DNA from: Catonia carolina
Lineage: Eukaryota > Arthropoda > Insecta > Hemiptera > Achilidae
Length of the DNA: 64,000 bases
Assembly: GCA_035578175.1 (NCBI GenBank)
Contig: JAQMRL010000015.1
Coordinates: forward strand, 20,658,447-20,722,446
Reading direction: 5' to 3'
Made by a program: the position numbers and the translations under genes
The notes under the pieces: generated by a model
Told to the model about the DNA's origin: nothing
What the model saw: the letters and a program-made list of their open reading frames with translations, nothing else
The model's database searches: none
In this document: positions 10,567 to 21,563 of the stretch, in pieces
How the letters are laid out: each line of letters starts with the position of its first letter
Numbering within the stretch: position 1 is the first letter of the stretch

Positions 10567-12787
10567 TGTAATGTTAATTTTATGGTCTAAGTAAAATTAT
10601 CAAACTTTATATTTGCGAAATAGATGGTAAATAAATATAATATATCTCGTGCGTTGGTAACGCCCATTTTGTTTATGCATGTATCGGTGAGTCGTTACAA
10701 GATGTCTTTCGGTCACCTTTCTGGGATCTTACAGCTTACTTTGACCAGTATTGAAAATTATTATATATGTAAAAATCTGGTGTGAAACACTCACACAACT
10801 TTCTCTTGCCAATGCAAATAATTAATAATAAACCTAACATTATTAATAAAATATTAGAAATAAACAAAAACTAACCTCAAAAACATAACCTTATTTTAAT
10901 CACGAGTGAATGACGCAAAATGAAAATCGAACTCAATTTGGCTTAAAAAAAACGGAAAATCACACTTTCACGCTAAACTAGGCTCTGTAGAGAAAAATGC
11001 TCTGAACAAAAGTTGTAGATCTTTTAATTTTCTATAACTTTTATTATATACACTTTTGTCGTAAAATGCATACTAAGACCGAAATGTTAAAAAAATCGAT
11101 TTTTCTCACGTTTTCGTGAGAAAAAAACAGAAAATCGCAAATTACCGCTAAACTAAGCGTTATACAAAAAAATGTTTGAAACATAAGTTGTAGGTTTTTA
11201 AATTCTCTACAACTTTTATTATATAAGTTTTTGCGCTAAAATTTATATTAAAGCCGTAATCTTAAAAAAACAACGTTTTTACGTGAAAAGAGCCTCACCG
11301 AGAATTTCAGCAGACATGGCGCCTACCCTATCTTGTAGAGAATAAAAAATTGAGTAAAATAGGCGATTTTAAAAAAAATCGTAGGACTAGTTTTTGAGAA
11401 AATCGCAAAAAACTGAAAAATTACACGAATAAACTACTACTTCCGGTTGACCGATTTTGATGAAAATGTTCGTGTCGAGTCCGGTAGTGGTATGTAACTT
11501 AAGTTTCAAGTTTCAAGTTCGTACGATGTTCCGTTCTTGAGATATTCTGTTCACACACACACACACACAGACACACACACACACACACACAGACCAATCG
11601 CTAAAAACATGTTTTTTGGGTTCAGGGGGTCTGAAAACGTATAGATCCGGTGAAAACTCGATTTCGAAAAATCGACATGAAAACAATACTTTCCTTCCTA
11701 TATATTCATATAGGCAAGAGAAAGTAAAAATCACTCAAAAATACGAATTAAAATTAAATTTTGACGGAGATTTGTAAAATTTAAAGTGGCTGTTTCAATT
11801 CTTGGACGTGACTGATAATCCGCAGTAGATTACTTACAGAAGGTCAAGAGGTGGTGAGGGTGTGGCCCTAGTCGGGGAAACTACAACTTATTTAATTTCA
11901 ATTAATCTTGAAAATTATTCAGTTCTTTTAAAAATGAGTCTTAAATGCTACTGTACTTTTTGGTTTAAGAAAATTATTAAACTTTATATTTGCGAAATAG
12001 ATGGTAAGTAAATATAATATGTCTGGTGCGTTGTTACCGCCCATTTTGTTTATTCACGTATCGGTGGGTCGTTACAAAATGGCCTCTCGGTCGCCTTTTT
12101 GGGATCTTACAACTGACGTTGACCAGTATTGAAAATTATTATTTATGTAAAAATTACTCAAAAATACGAATAAAAATTAAATTTTTGAGAATATTTATAA
12201 AATTTAAAGGGTATGTTTCAATTCTTGGAGGTGACAGAATCCGCAGTATATTAGTTCCAGTAGATCCAGAGTGGAGAGGGTGTGGCCCTAGGGGTGTTCA
12301 CAACTTAATCTTTCAATTAATCTTAAAATTTATTCAGTTTTTTTATAAAAGTGTCTTAAAATGTTACTGTATATTATGGTCTAAGTAATATATTATCAAA
12401 ATTTATATTTGCGAAATAGATGGTAAGTAAATATAATATGTCTCGTGCGTTGACACCGCCCATTTTGTTTATTCACATATCGGTGGGTCGTTACAAGATG
12501 GCCTTCCATCACCTTTCTGGGATCTTACAACTGAATTTGACCAGTATTGAAAATTACTATTTATGTAAAAATCACTCAAAAATACGTATTAACCTTAAAT
12601 TTTTGAGTAGATTTATAAAATTTAAATTGTCTATTTCAATTTTTGGATCTGACTGATAATCCGCAGTAGATTACAGTAGGTAAAGACGTGGTGAGGGTCT
12701 GGTCCAGTCTGGATTCTCACAACTTAACCGTTCAATTAATCTTGAAAATTATTCAGTTTTTTTAAAAGTGTCCTAAAATGTTACTGT
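10567..12787 (+). repeat. Tandem array of three units of about 420 bp
   Basis: The motif atatttgcgaaatagatgg recurs at about 10608, 11985 and 12404. The spacing is 419 bp for the second interval, and about 422 bp for the first after removing the HLE. Each unit carries cccattttgtttattcac, a tcggtgggtcgttacaa motif, a gaccagtattgaaaatta motif and a ccgcagtagatta motif. Units differ by many substitutions, so the duplication is old. Short ORFs of 120 and 78 residues across units 2 and 3 arise from this repeat and carry no known domain. Confidence 0.88.
10776..11725 (+). mobile_element. HLE copy inserted in unit 1 of the 420-bp array
   Basis: A complete reference copy: TCTGGTGTG start, hairpin GTGTGA/TCACAC, actttctcttgcc near the start, internal unit A from about 10953 and unit B from about 11129, cttccggttgaccgatttt, a (CA)n near 11553-11592, the tgggttcagggggtctgaa block, the hairpin CCTATAT-attc-ATATAGG and the terminal caagagaaagta. 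The empty site survives in units 2 and 3 (tatgtaaaaattactc, tatgtaaaaatcactc), so the filled site shows an A-run on both sides. Confidence 0.95.
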
Positions 12788-12866
12788 AAAATTTAGATAC
12801 AATATTTCTGAAACTATTTCAGATAACTCCAGGAATATTCTTAAATCAAAACTAAGTTCAAATTCA

Positions 12867-13037
12867 CTGCCGGCCGCATTGGCGTAGTTGGTAACGTGCT
12901 CGTTTCTCATCATGTGGTCTTGGGGTCGAATCCCATTCAGGCACGGCATATTTTCATACGTTACAAAAAATAATTTCATCCTTCACCGTCTGCATTAGCA
13001 GTAATTGCAGAATAGTCGGACGTTAAACCAAAAAAAA
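12867..13037 (+). mobile_element. SINE-2 (tRNA-derived) with 13-bp TSD
   Basis: The duplication aagttcaaattca lies at 12854-12866 and 13038-13050. The body opens with a tRNA-like head: box A tggcgtagttgg, CAT at the anticodon position, then box B ggtcgaatccc 32 nt later, as in a real tRNA. An unrelated body and a poly(A) tail follow (13028-13039). Pol III transcription and LINE-assisted retroposition are known for this class. The head resembles a Met tRNA by its CAT, which is an inference. Confidence 0.9.
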
Positions 13038-13265
13038 AAGTTCAAATTCAATATTTATATCTATCAACATATTGTTTGCCCATTTAGGGTTTTTTACTTA
13101 TTAAATTTTTAAGAATTTTTAAATATCTAGAGAGTGAGATTTCAGAAGACTGAAAGATAGATGGAGAGATAACAAAGCGGTTGCAAAAAGGCAAAAATAT
13201 AATTATAGAGTTGAAGTAGAAAAGATAAAAAACATTTTAAATGATTAACAAAATCGTTATGTTCA

Positions 13266-15028
13266 GATTTTTTAAAACATCTGTACAATTTAAAATACAG
13301 AAATCACGGTTAGACCCTGAACTTAAGTTCTGTAGAAAACAATTCTTGAAATAAAAGTAATTGTAAATGTTTTAATTTCCTACATCTTTTTTTAAGTTAA
13401 ATTGTTGTAAAATGCATACTAAGGTCGTCGTCTCAAAAATCGCATTTTCACCAATTTTAATGAGCACAAAAATTTACAGATTGACGCTAAAATAAGCGCT
13501 ATAGAAAAAAAATTTAAAACAAAAGTTGCAGATCTTTTAATTTTCTACAACGTTGATATAGGATTTGCCCTAAAATGCACATTAAGGCCATAATGTTAAA
13601 AAAAACAAATTCGTACACAAGAGCGCACCCCTTGAAGAATTTCAGCAGATGTGACGCTTAACCTATCTTGTAGAGCATAAAAAATATAATAATAAGTAAT
13701 AAAAAATTTTAAACTGTATATAAATATAACAATAAAAAAATGTATTAATAAAATAAGACGATTATAAAAAATCATAGCAGCCTTTTATTTTTAAATAGCA
13801 AGTGAAAATTGCACGAACAAAAAATTACTTTTGGTTGATCGATTTTGATGAAAATGTTATTTTCAAATTCCCCATACCCGTTGTACCTAATTTAAGTTCC
13901 AGATTTTAACTACCTACGGTTTATTTTTAACACACGCGTGCGCGCACGCATACAGACCAGTCAAATCATTCTAAAAACATATTTTCTGGGTTCATGAATC
14001 CTAAAAAATCTGGTGTGAAACACTCACACAACTTTCTCTTGCCAATGCAAATAATTAACAATAAACCTAACATTAATAATAAAATATTAGAAATAAACAA
14101 AAAACTAACCTCAAAAACATAACCTTATTTTAATCATGAGTGAATGATGCAAAATGAAAATCAACCTCAGTTTGGCTTAGAAATACGGAAAATCACTCTT
14201 TCTCTCTAAACTAGGCTCTGTAGAGAAAAATGCTTTAATTAAAAGTTGTAGATCTTTTAATTTTCTATAAATTAAATTATATACACTTTTGTCGTAAAAT
14301 GCATACTAAGGCCGAAATCTTAAAAAAATCAATTTTTCACACATTTTCGTGAGAAAAAAACAGAAAATCGCAAATTACCGCTAAACTAAGCGTTATACAA
14401 AAATTGTTTGAAATAAAAGTTGTAGAATTTTTAATTTTCTACAACTTTTATTATATAAAGTTTTGCGCTAAAATGCATATTAAAGCTGTAATCTTAAAAA
14501 AAACAACGTTTTTACGTGAAAACAGCCTCACCCAGAATTTCAGCAAACATGGTGCCTACCCTATCTTGTAGAGAATAAAAAATTGAGTAAACCAGGCGAT
14601 TTTTAAAAAAATCGTAGGACCAGTTTTTGAGAAAATCGCAAAAAAGTGAAAAATTACACGAATAAACTACCACTTCCGGTTGACCGATTTTGATGAAAAT
14701 GTTCGTGTCGAGTCCGGTAGTGGTACGTAACTTAAGTTTTAAGTTTCAAGTTCGTACGATGTTCCGTTCTTGAGATATTCTGTTCACACACACACACACA
14801 CACACACAGACACACACACAGACCAATCGCTAAAAACATGTTTTTTGGGTTCAGGGGGTCTGGAAACGTATAGATCCGGTGAAAACTCGATTTCGAAAAA
14901 TCGACATGAAAACAATACTTTCCTTCCTATATATTCATATAGGCAAGAGAAAGTAAAAAGTGTGTTTCTGGTCAAAACTTGATAATTTTCTTCCCTATAT
15001 ACCTATATTGGGCAAGAAAAAGTATAAA
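13266..15028 (+). mobile_element. Old, degenerate HLE copy split by a younger HLE
   Basis: From 13266 to about 14004 the order of internal units, the cctatcttgtagagcataaa motif, the gaccgattttgatgaaaatg region (diverged), a (CA/CG)n tract and the gggttcatgaatcct block follow the HLE plan with heavy divergence. The tail resumes at about 14960 and ends ggcaagaaaaagta at 15028. The younger copy at 14009-14955 lies between the two parts. Confidence 0.8.
14009..14955 (+). mobile_element. HLE copy nested within an older HLE
   Basis: Full length and close to the 10.8-kb copy. Unit B contains a perfect 15-bp stem hairpin at 14413-14451 (arms ataaaagttgtagaa and its complement). The microsatellite is at about 14786-14822. 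Confidence 0.93.
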
Positions 15029-15145
15029 AATACTTTGATACTTAAGCAGACAGGAGGAAGAAGAAGAAAAAGAAGGTAAAGAAAAATAAGGAGAGGAGCG
15101 GGAAAGGAAATGGAGGAGAAGGCGTAATCAAAGAAGACGAAAAAA

Positions 15146-15921
15146 TCTGGTGTGAAACACTCACACAACATTCTCTTGCCAATACAAATAATTAACAATA
15201 AACCTAATATTATTAATAAAACATTAGAAATAAACAAAAAACTAACTTTAATAACATAAACTAATTTTAATCATGAGTGAAAGACGCAAAATGAAAATCA
15301 ACCTTTGTTTAGCTTAAAATTACGGAAAATCACTCTTTCACGCTAAACTAGGATCTAAAGAGAAAAATTCTCTAAAAAAAAGTTGTAGATCTTCAAATTT
15401 TCTATAAATTTTATTGTATACACTTTTGTCATAAAATGCATACTAAGGCCGAAATCTTAAAAAAATCGACTTTTCACACGTTTTCGTGAGAAAAAACAGA
15501 AAATCGCTAATTACCGCTAAACTAAGCTTTATACAAAAAAATTTTTGATATAAAAGTTGTAGAATTTTAAATTCTCTACAACTTTTATTGTATAAATTTT
15601 TGCGCTTTAATACATATTAAAGGCGTAATCTTTAAAAAAACACTTTTTTTACGTGAAAACAGCCTCACCAAGAATTTGAGCAAACATGGCGCCTACCCTA
15701 TCATGTAGAGAATAAAAAATTGAGTAAACCAGGCGATTTTTAAAAAAATCGTAGGACCAGGTTTTGAGAAAATCGCAAAAAAGTGAAAAATTACACGAAT
15801 AAACTACTACTTCCGGTTGACCGATTTTGATGAAAATGTTCGTGTCGGGTCCGGTAGTGGTATGTAACCTGAAGTTTTAAGTTTCAAGTTCGTACGATGT
15901 TCCGTTCTTGAGATATTTTGT

Positions 15922-15959
<38 letters not shown>

Positions 15960-16090
15960 CAATCGCTAAAAACATGTTTTTTGGGTTCAGGGGGTCTGAA
16001 AACGTGTAGATCCGGTGAAAACTCGATTTCTTAAAATCGACATGAAAACAATACTTTTTTCCTATATATTCATATAGGCAAGAGAAAGTA
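15146..16090 (+). mobile_element. HLE copy, full length
   Basis: Starts TCTGGTGTG and ends gagaaagta, with a (CA)n at about 15925-15957. A purine-rich stretch (15045-15143) lies just upstream. Confidence 0.93.
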
Positions 16091-16734
16091 AAAATTACTT
16101 AATTTTCACAATTTGAACACCATTTTAAAGAGGGACTTTCACACTGTACGTTAGTCCTAAAACGTAAAAAAATTGATAATTTTCTCTTTATTTGTGCGTC
16201 AGTGCTTTTAATCTTCATAGAATCTGAAATTAAAATTTCCATCAAGAAATAAATGAACGATGTCAATCTTTAAAAACATCATTTGACAAGATACTTTTCT
16301 TTAACAATATCATAATAAAGGAAAGTAATTCAAATATTTTAAATACCTACATTTCCATTAAATGACACCTCATTTGACAGCCTCTTTGACATCCCTACAT
16401 AAAATTGGAAAGAGTAAAATGGCATTTATGAAAATTGAAAAAAAAAATTGGAATTATACCTTCCGTTATTTCAAGGAAAGTGGTTTTATCCTTTTAAGGC
16501 ATTATGTCTATCTCATTTAACAGATAAAATGAAATGTCAAACGAACGGTAGTTACAATAATTTAAAAATTTTCAATATCTCACCCCTGATGGTGGAAGAA
16601 TAAAACTGTTTCAATAATATAATTTCATTTTGAAATATATTAAGATTGATTTGTCTATAATAAATTGTCTAAATTGCCAATTTTAAAAAAAAAAAATTTT
16701 AATTTGTATTAAAAATAAATTTGTCAAAATTTAT
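16091..16734. other. AT-rich block, no supported feature
   Basis: No repeat match or coding signal until the LINE-A frame opens at about 16735. Confidence 0.5.
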
Positions 16735-18080
16735 CAAGGAGGCTTCAGACCTTGGAGAAGTTGTCCGGATCAAATAATAACATTAAAATTAATCATGTCG
16801 CAGTATAGGAATAAACAGATGATTATATCCTTTATCGATTTCAAAAAGGCATATGATTGTATCCATCGACCATCCATGCTAAAAATTCTGAGAAATTTGG
16901 GACTCCACCCTAAATTGGTTAACTTAATAGGACTAACGCTAACAAACACCCATTCCAAAGTGAGGTTCAGAGGGGAATTGTCAGAAAGTTTTGAAATAAA
17001 AACAGGATTGAGGCAAGGAGACGGACTTTCGCCATTGCTTTTCAATTGCGCTTTAGAATATGTAATGAGAGAGTGGTATAAGACAAACCCTAAAAATATC
17101 AAAATTGGACGCGAGAAGGAGAATATTAAACTTAACTGTTTGGGTTTTGCAGATGATTTAGCATTTTTAGCTAAAGATGTAGAAGAAGCGAGAAAACAGC
17201 TAACAGATTTAGAACAGATAGCTGGGAAAATTGGCCTGAAAATATCTTATGAGAAAACTAAAATGATGGCAATGGACCCACTGTGCATAAGTAAAGTGAA
17301 AGTTAACAACCATTACATAGAACTAGTAGAATCTTTTAAATACTTGGGAGAAATAATAACATACAATAATAATGAAAGAGAAGCCTGGGAGGAAAGAGCC
17401 AAAAAACTTGCTAGATCCCAACATCTGACAAAAGATACATATAACAAGAAATGGCTGTCAATCCACACTAAAATCAGACGTTATAAAACAGTAGTACAAC
17501 CAGAAATTACGTATGGGTGCGAAACGCTATTTAAGCTAAGCCAGAAAAATAGAACTGATAGAATCGAAAAACTGGATTGAAGAATCCTCAGAAAATGTAT
17601 AGGAAAAAAACACAAAGTAGAGGGTGAATGGAGATTATTACCCAACGAACAAGTTTATCGAGAAAACGAACCAATTATAGACTCCATGAGGAAAAAGAGA
17701 ATATTGTTCTTTAGCCACTTACTTAGAACACCGGAAAATAGAATAATTAACAGAATAATAAGGAATCTTTATTTCAAAAAAACAGCACCAATTTGGATTA
17801 AAGAAATTAAGGAGGATATGGAGGAATTGGGAATGACGGTGAGGGATTTGGAGAGTGAGACAGAGAAATTGAAAGCATTGAAGGATAAAAATATCAGATT
17901 CAAACAAAGGACAGACAACAGAGGAGTAAGAAGAGCGATTGTTTCAGATGCAGAAAGACAGGCAAGATCTGTCAGAATGAAAAAATACTGGGAAAAGATC
18001 AAAGAAAAGAACCAGAACAGAACTTCCAATAAGCTGACTTAAGTGATCCATTGCGGTCTCCAAAGTTAAAAAAAAATAAA
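16735..18080 (+). pseudogene. LINE-A non-LTR retrotransposon ORF2 (reverse transcriptase) with one in-frame stop
   Basis: This is the longest reverse-transcriptase fragment of family LINE-A. One frame runs from 16735 to 18042 and is interrupted only by TGA at 17578-17580. In order it shows GGFRPWRSCPDQI (RT block before motif A), FIDFKKAYDCIHR (motif A, catalytic Asp present), TGLRQGDGLSPLLFN (motif B), GFADDLAFLA (motif C, the FADD catalytic pair), ISYEKTKMM, SFKYLGEIITYN, then the C-terminal HLLRTPENRI block and a basic tail ending near MKKYWEKI. The N-terminal endonuclease is missing. The 3' UTR is short, A-rich and holds ccattgcggtctcc, comparable to the ends at 8.07 and 63.5 kb. The ATG at 16795 is not a real start, because the RT frame extends upstream of it. 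Clade (RTE- or CR1-like) was not resolved. Confidence 0.9.
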
Positions 18081-18089
18081 AAATAAAAA

Positions 18090-18214
18090 ATTTGTAAGGT
18101 TTTTATGTCATCAGTTTCTCAACTGGTTTGATGCAGTTCTCCAAGCTGTTCTATCTTGCGCAAGTCATTTCATATCTACGTACTTGTACCACCCTACATC
18201 ACCTACATAAATTA
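18090..18214 (-). pseudogene. LINE-B ORF2 extreme C-terminal fragment
   Basis: The minus-strand translation contains the YVDMK and LAQDR blocks that end LINE-B at 5.5 and 30.65 kb. Unlike those copies, R400 sequence lies on its upstream side here. Confidence 0.6.
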
Positions 18215-18806
18215 TTTGTACTGATCCACTAGTTCCAAGGCTGCAAAAAATAGTTCATTTTCTTATCACATAATCGACCAATTATATGACTGAAATATTT
18301 AAGAACAGAAGAAGTAAAGGTGTAAAAGACACTAGTCACAGTTATCTCTTCTGAGAGTGATGACTTTCATCATTATACAGCCAACCCTGTGGTGAATGAA
18401 GTGAAGGTGTCATTTGCAGCTTGGAAAGTAAAGTCCAGCCTCTCTTAGTTTGCTCCTAATGTAAACAAATAATGACGTCACAGAGCATGCGCATTATATC
18501 AAAATGTGTACACGCTGATTAAAAAGTAACAACTAAATACTTTCAAAAGTATTTAAATACAAAATACTTTTAAAAGTATTTTTATAAATAAAATGGTTAG
18601 GCCTACATCATATCATGACTGATGTTTTTAGTACTTTAAGTACTTATTATTTTTTTAAATAGTTAACTTAATATGAATTCGACATCCGTAAAGTCGCGGA
18701 CTCTAGCGTGCACCCTGTAGTAGCTGGCTTTTGTTTGTTGACAGTAGGAGCAAACTAAGAACGGTTGAACTACAGATGCTTTTCAGAGGACCAGCCGTGC
18801 TTTCTA
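18215..18806 (-). repeat. R400 copy split by a MITE
   Basis: R400 sequence runs 18215-18429 and resumes at 18772 (agatgcttttcagagga). The interruption is the TIR element at 18430-18771. In intact copies the two halves are contiguous (gaaaagtagatgctt near 34.93 kb). Confidence 0.75.
18430..18771. mobile_element. MITE with imperfect TIRs of about 40 bp
   Basis: The left end contains tcttagtttgctcctaatgt and the right end is its near-inverse, acagtaggagcaaactaaga. The TIRs extend about 40 bp with several mismatches around aacaaa. It is a non-coding unit of about 340 bp inserted in R400. Exact borders and TSD are uncertain, possibly TA. Confidence 0.75.
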
Positions 18807-18827
18807 CTTTAGGTACATGCCCATAAC

Positions 18828-19155
18828 GAGTGTGTGGAGTGTTAAATTATTTGCACTCGATCTGTTAGTTCCAGGGCTACAAAAAATAGATCTGTTTCTT
18901 ATCACACGATGAGCCAAGGTAAATGACTGAATCATTTAAGAACAGAAGAAGTAGAGGTGTAAAAGGCACTAGTCAAAGTTATCTCCTCTGAGAGAAATGA
19001 ATTTCATTATACAGCCAGATCCTGTGGTGAATGAAATGAGAAGTCATTTGCAACGTGGAAAGTAGGTGCTTTTCGAATAACCTGGGATGATGATAAGCAT
19101 ACTTTACAACGCAGTGAGAAGGCATAAGTAAATTACCTCACACCTCTTTTTTTTA
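18828..19155 (-). repeat. R400 copy
   Basis: Begins tgcccataacgag, contains cagccagatcctgtggtg, and fades after cacctcacacctc. Confidence 0.75.
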
Positions 19156-19374
19156 GGCTCGTTAAATATATCAATTTTTTTATTATTTCAGTGACCTTGT
19201 TTATTATAGTTGAAATTAGAAAAAGTTGGCTTTTAAGAATTTTTTTGTAATTTAGCTTAGAAAAATAGTTCTCATTCGTCCCAGACTTGTATTTAAAAAA
19301 ATGTACTTTTATAAAGATTGAAAATATTTAAAATTAACTTGAATAGCAAAGACAACCGAGATTTAAACTGATTT

Positions 19375-19563
19375 TTTATTTATTTATTTAACGTCGCATC
19401 AACTGCAATAGTCATTAGCGACTACGTTGGAGGTTAACTGTGTACAATGGAGGATGAAATGACTTTTTGTAATGTTTGAAAATATGCCGAGCCTGAGTGG
19501 GATTCGAACCCACTACCGCATGATGAGAGGCAAGCACGTTACCAACTACGCCAATGCAGCTGG
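19375..19563 (-). mobile_element. SINE-2 with 12-bp TSD
   Basis: The TSD tttaaactgatt lies at 19363-19374 and 19564-19575. The minus strand reads a tRNA-like head (tggcgtagttgg, then ggttcgaatccc) and the same body as the 12.87-kb copy, with a (TTTA)n-type tail at left on plus. Confidence 0.9.
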
Positions 19564-19575
19564 TTTAAACTGATT

Positions 19576-20071
19576 GATGTCAGTGAATATACTCTCTATT
19601 AAAATTTATTTTCTATTGATAAACAATTTAAATGATTGTAAGTAACCTACCTAAAGGTCAATAAGAAAACAAACTACAGAGAACGAAGTTAAAAACTGAA
19701 TGGGTTTTTCCTCAAATAATCGTAAAATAAATTTCCCAAAATTTCATAAAATATTTATCTGGCTTTTACCTAACTATGATGCAGTTTATAAAGAAAAAGT
19801 AATAAAATTTTATTACAAATGGAGAAAATTTGTTTCCAAAAATAGGTTTTATAGTCACTTTAACGTTGGTTATTTTAACAACCCTAAGGAAGAAATCGTT
19901 TGTAAAACAATCTAACCAGAGTGTTTCAATTTTTCAAAATTTGCCCTTAAGGCTACATATATATTTATGTACATAAATACTCGTATAAAAAATAAATGAA
20001 TATTTTTAAATGTTATAAAGTTCCTTACAAAACATTTCCTGGGGGGGGGACAATAAAATGTTAAATTCTGT
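19576..20071. other. AT-rich block, no supported feature
   Basis: A 71-codon ORF (19700-19915) shows no recognisable domain. A G9 run lies near 20041. Confidence 0.5.
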
Positions 20072-20080
20072 TCTGTATTT

Positions 20081-20407
20081 TTTTTTATTCCTAACTTGTG
20101 TACGTTGCAATCTGTTCAATTTAGAACAATAAGCAACCCCATGACCCAATGAGATGAGGATGATGTGTATGACGTGTATATGAGGTGTAGTTTTGTACAG
20201 ACCCAGGCCGACTATTCCTGAGAGAGTATGGTTAATTAAACCCCAACCATCAAAGTACACCGGTAACCACAGTCTAGTATTCAAATCCGTATAAAAGTAA
20301 CAAACTAACTTTACTAGCAATTGAACCAGGAACCTTCGTCTCCGAAAATCAGCTGTTAAACAGCTGATTCTGGCGACGACTTTACCTCTAGACCAACCCG
20401 GTAGGTC
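20081..20407 (-). mobile_element. SINE-1, full length with 9-bp TSD
   Basis: The TSD tctgtattt lies at 20072-20080 and 20408-20416. The minus strand has box A tggtctagagg, the cagctgtttaacagctg palindrome and a body ending acaagttaggaataaaaa. Box B is mutated (gttcaattgc instead of gttcaaatcc). Confidence 0.9.
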
Positions 20408-20504
20408 TCTGTATTTAAACATAATTTTTGTGGTGATTTGTTTAAGATTAAATTATTTTTTATTGTCTACTTCTTATTCTTTGCTTCCTCACCACTACAT
20501 CTAC

Positions 20505-20600
20505 AGTTGTTGATTAGATCATCAGCCGAAAGGCTGCTTTGAAACTCTAGAGGCTTTATACTAAATAAAACGAGGAGTGAGGTGGTTTACTATTGAATAT
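20505..20600 (+). repeat. R400 5' fragment
   Basis: Contains catcagccgaaaggctg and aacgaggagtgaggtgg, then diverges. Confidence 0.7.
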
Positions 20601-20639
20601 TTAATACATTAATTTAATATTAAAGTAATTACTGCAATT

Positions 20640-20862
20640 ATTTTAGAGCACTTTTGCCCAAAAATTTATTTTAAGGCCTTATCTTAAAAACCCCCTTTTT
20701 ACAACGAGAGCATGGTCCTCCAAAAAATTTCAGCTCATGAGGCTTACCCTATCTTTTAGAGTATAAGAAATGACGTAAAAATGAGGCTATTTTACAAAAA
20801 CAATAGCAGAAACCTTTTTAAAAAAGTTTCAAAAATTGAAAAATCGCACGAATGAACTACAG
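20640..20862 (+). mobile_element. Old HLE fragment
   Basis: A degenerate middle portion: cttaccctatcttttagag, a diverged aaaaatcgcacgaatgaacta region, and no ends. Confidence 0.6.
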
Positions 20863-21021
20863 TACAAAATATCAAAAAAGATTCAAATCACAAATCACCA
20901 TTTCACTGTTAGACAATTCAAATGCACTCACCGACTGAAATGAGACATCCTATTGGCTTAAAGCGACAAGACAACGCATGATAAGTTCTCTCATTGGGGG
21001 GAATTTTTCATCAATCATGAC

Positions 21022-21264
21022 ATTTTTTTTTATTTATTCCTAATTTGTGTACGTTGCAATCTGTTCAATTCTGAACAATAAGCAACCCCATGACCCAATG
21101 AGATGAGGATGATGTGTATGACGTGTAAATGAGGTGTAGTCTTGTACAGACCCAGGCTGACCATTCCTGATAGAGTATGGTTAATTAAACCCCAACCGTC
21201 AAAGTACACCGGTAACCACTGTCTAGTATTCAAATCCGTATAAAAGTAACTACCTTTACTAGGA
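21022..21264 (-). mobile_element. SINE-1, 5'-truncated, with 9-bp TSD
   Basis: The TSD aatcatgac lies at 21013-21021 and 21265-21273. The minus-strand copy starts inside box B and keeps the body and A-rich tail. 5' truncation with a TSD indicates target-primed reverse transcription. Confidence 0.9.
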
Positions 21265-21563
21265 AATCATGACGTACATCAAAGAAAATTCAAACTTATT
21301 ATTCTACTTAAGAATATATTGTAGATTTTGCTGTATTTAAAAAAATTGTAAATATAAAAGTTTAAATTTTTGTTTATACAACAACGAATATTCTTCAGAC
21401 ACCAGTCAAAAGCACTTAGAGGAATAACAAACGCACCTTTTTAAGTAACCAATCATACCCTTCACAAAGACCTGAAAATACCAACGGTTCGAGTCATTGT
21501 CAAGACAATTGACCACATAAATCCAAATGTCCAATCTCTTTCAACTAACGATCTTCATGTTAA

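Noticed and set aside
10149..10571. Overlapping ORFs of 64 and 82 codons
   Set aside because: No domain, AT-driven composition, and they overlap on opposite strands.
13130..13250. Possible further Jockey C-terminal scrap (RRLKDRWRDNK)
   Set aside because: Only one short motif matches, with no neighbouring conserved blocks. Too weak to annotate.
16770..17102. 110-codon ORF antisense to LINE-A
   Set aside because: It is a shadow of the reverse-transcriptase frame, which has clear motifs on the plus strand.
20006..20422. 138-residue ORF with MPVYFDGWGLINH-type sequence, repeated at 7.1, 21.1, 24.0 and 60.4 kb
   Set aside because: It is the antisense or sense reading of SINE-1, a tRNA-derived non-coding retroposon with TSDs. 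Similarity between the ORFs is explained by the shared SINE.
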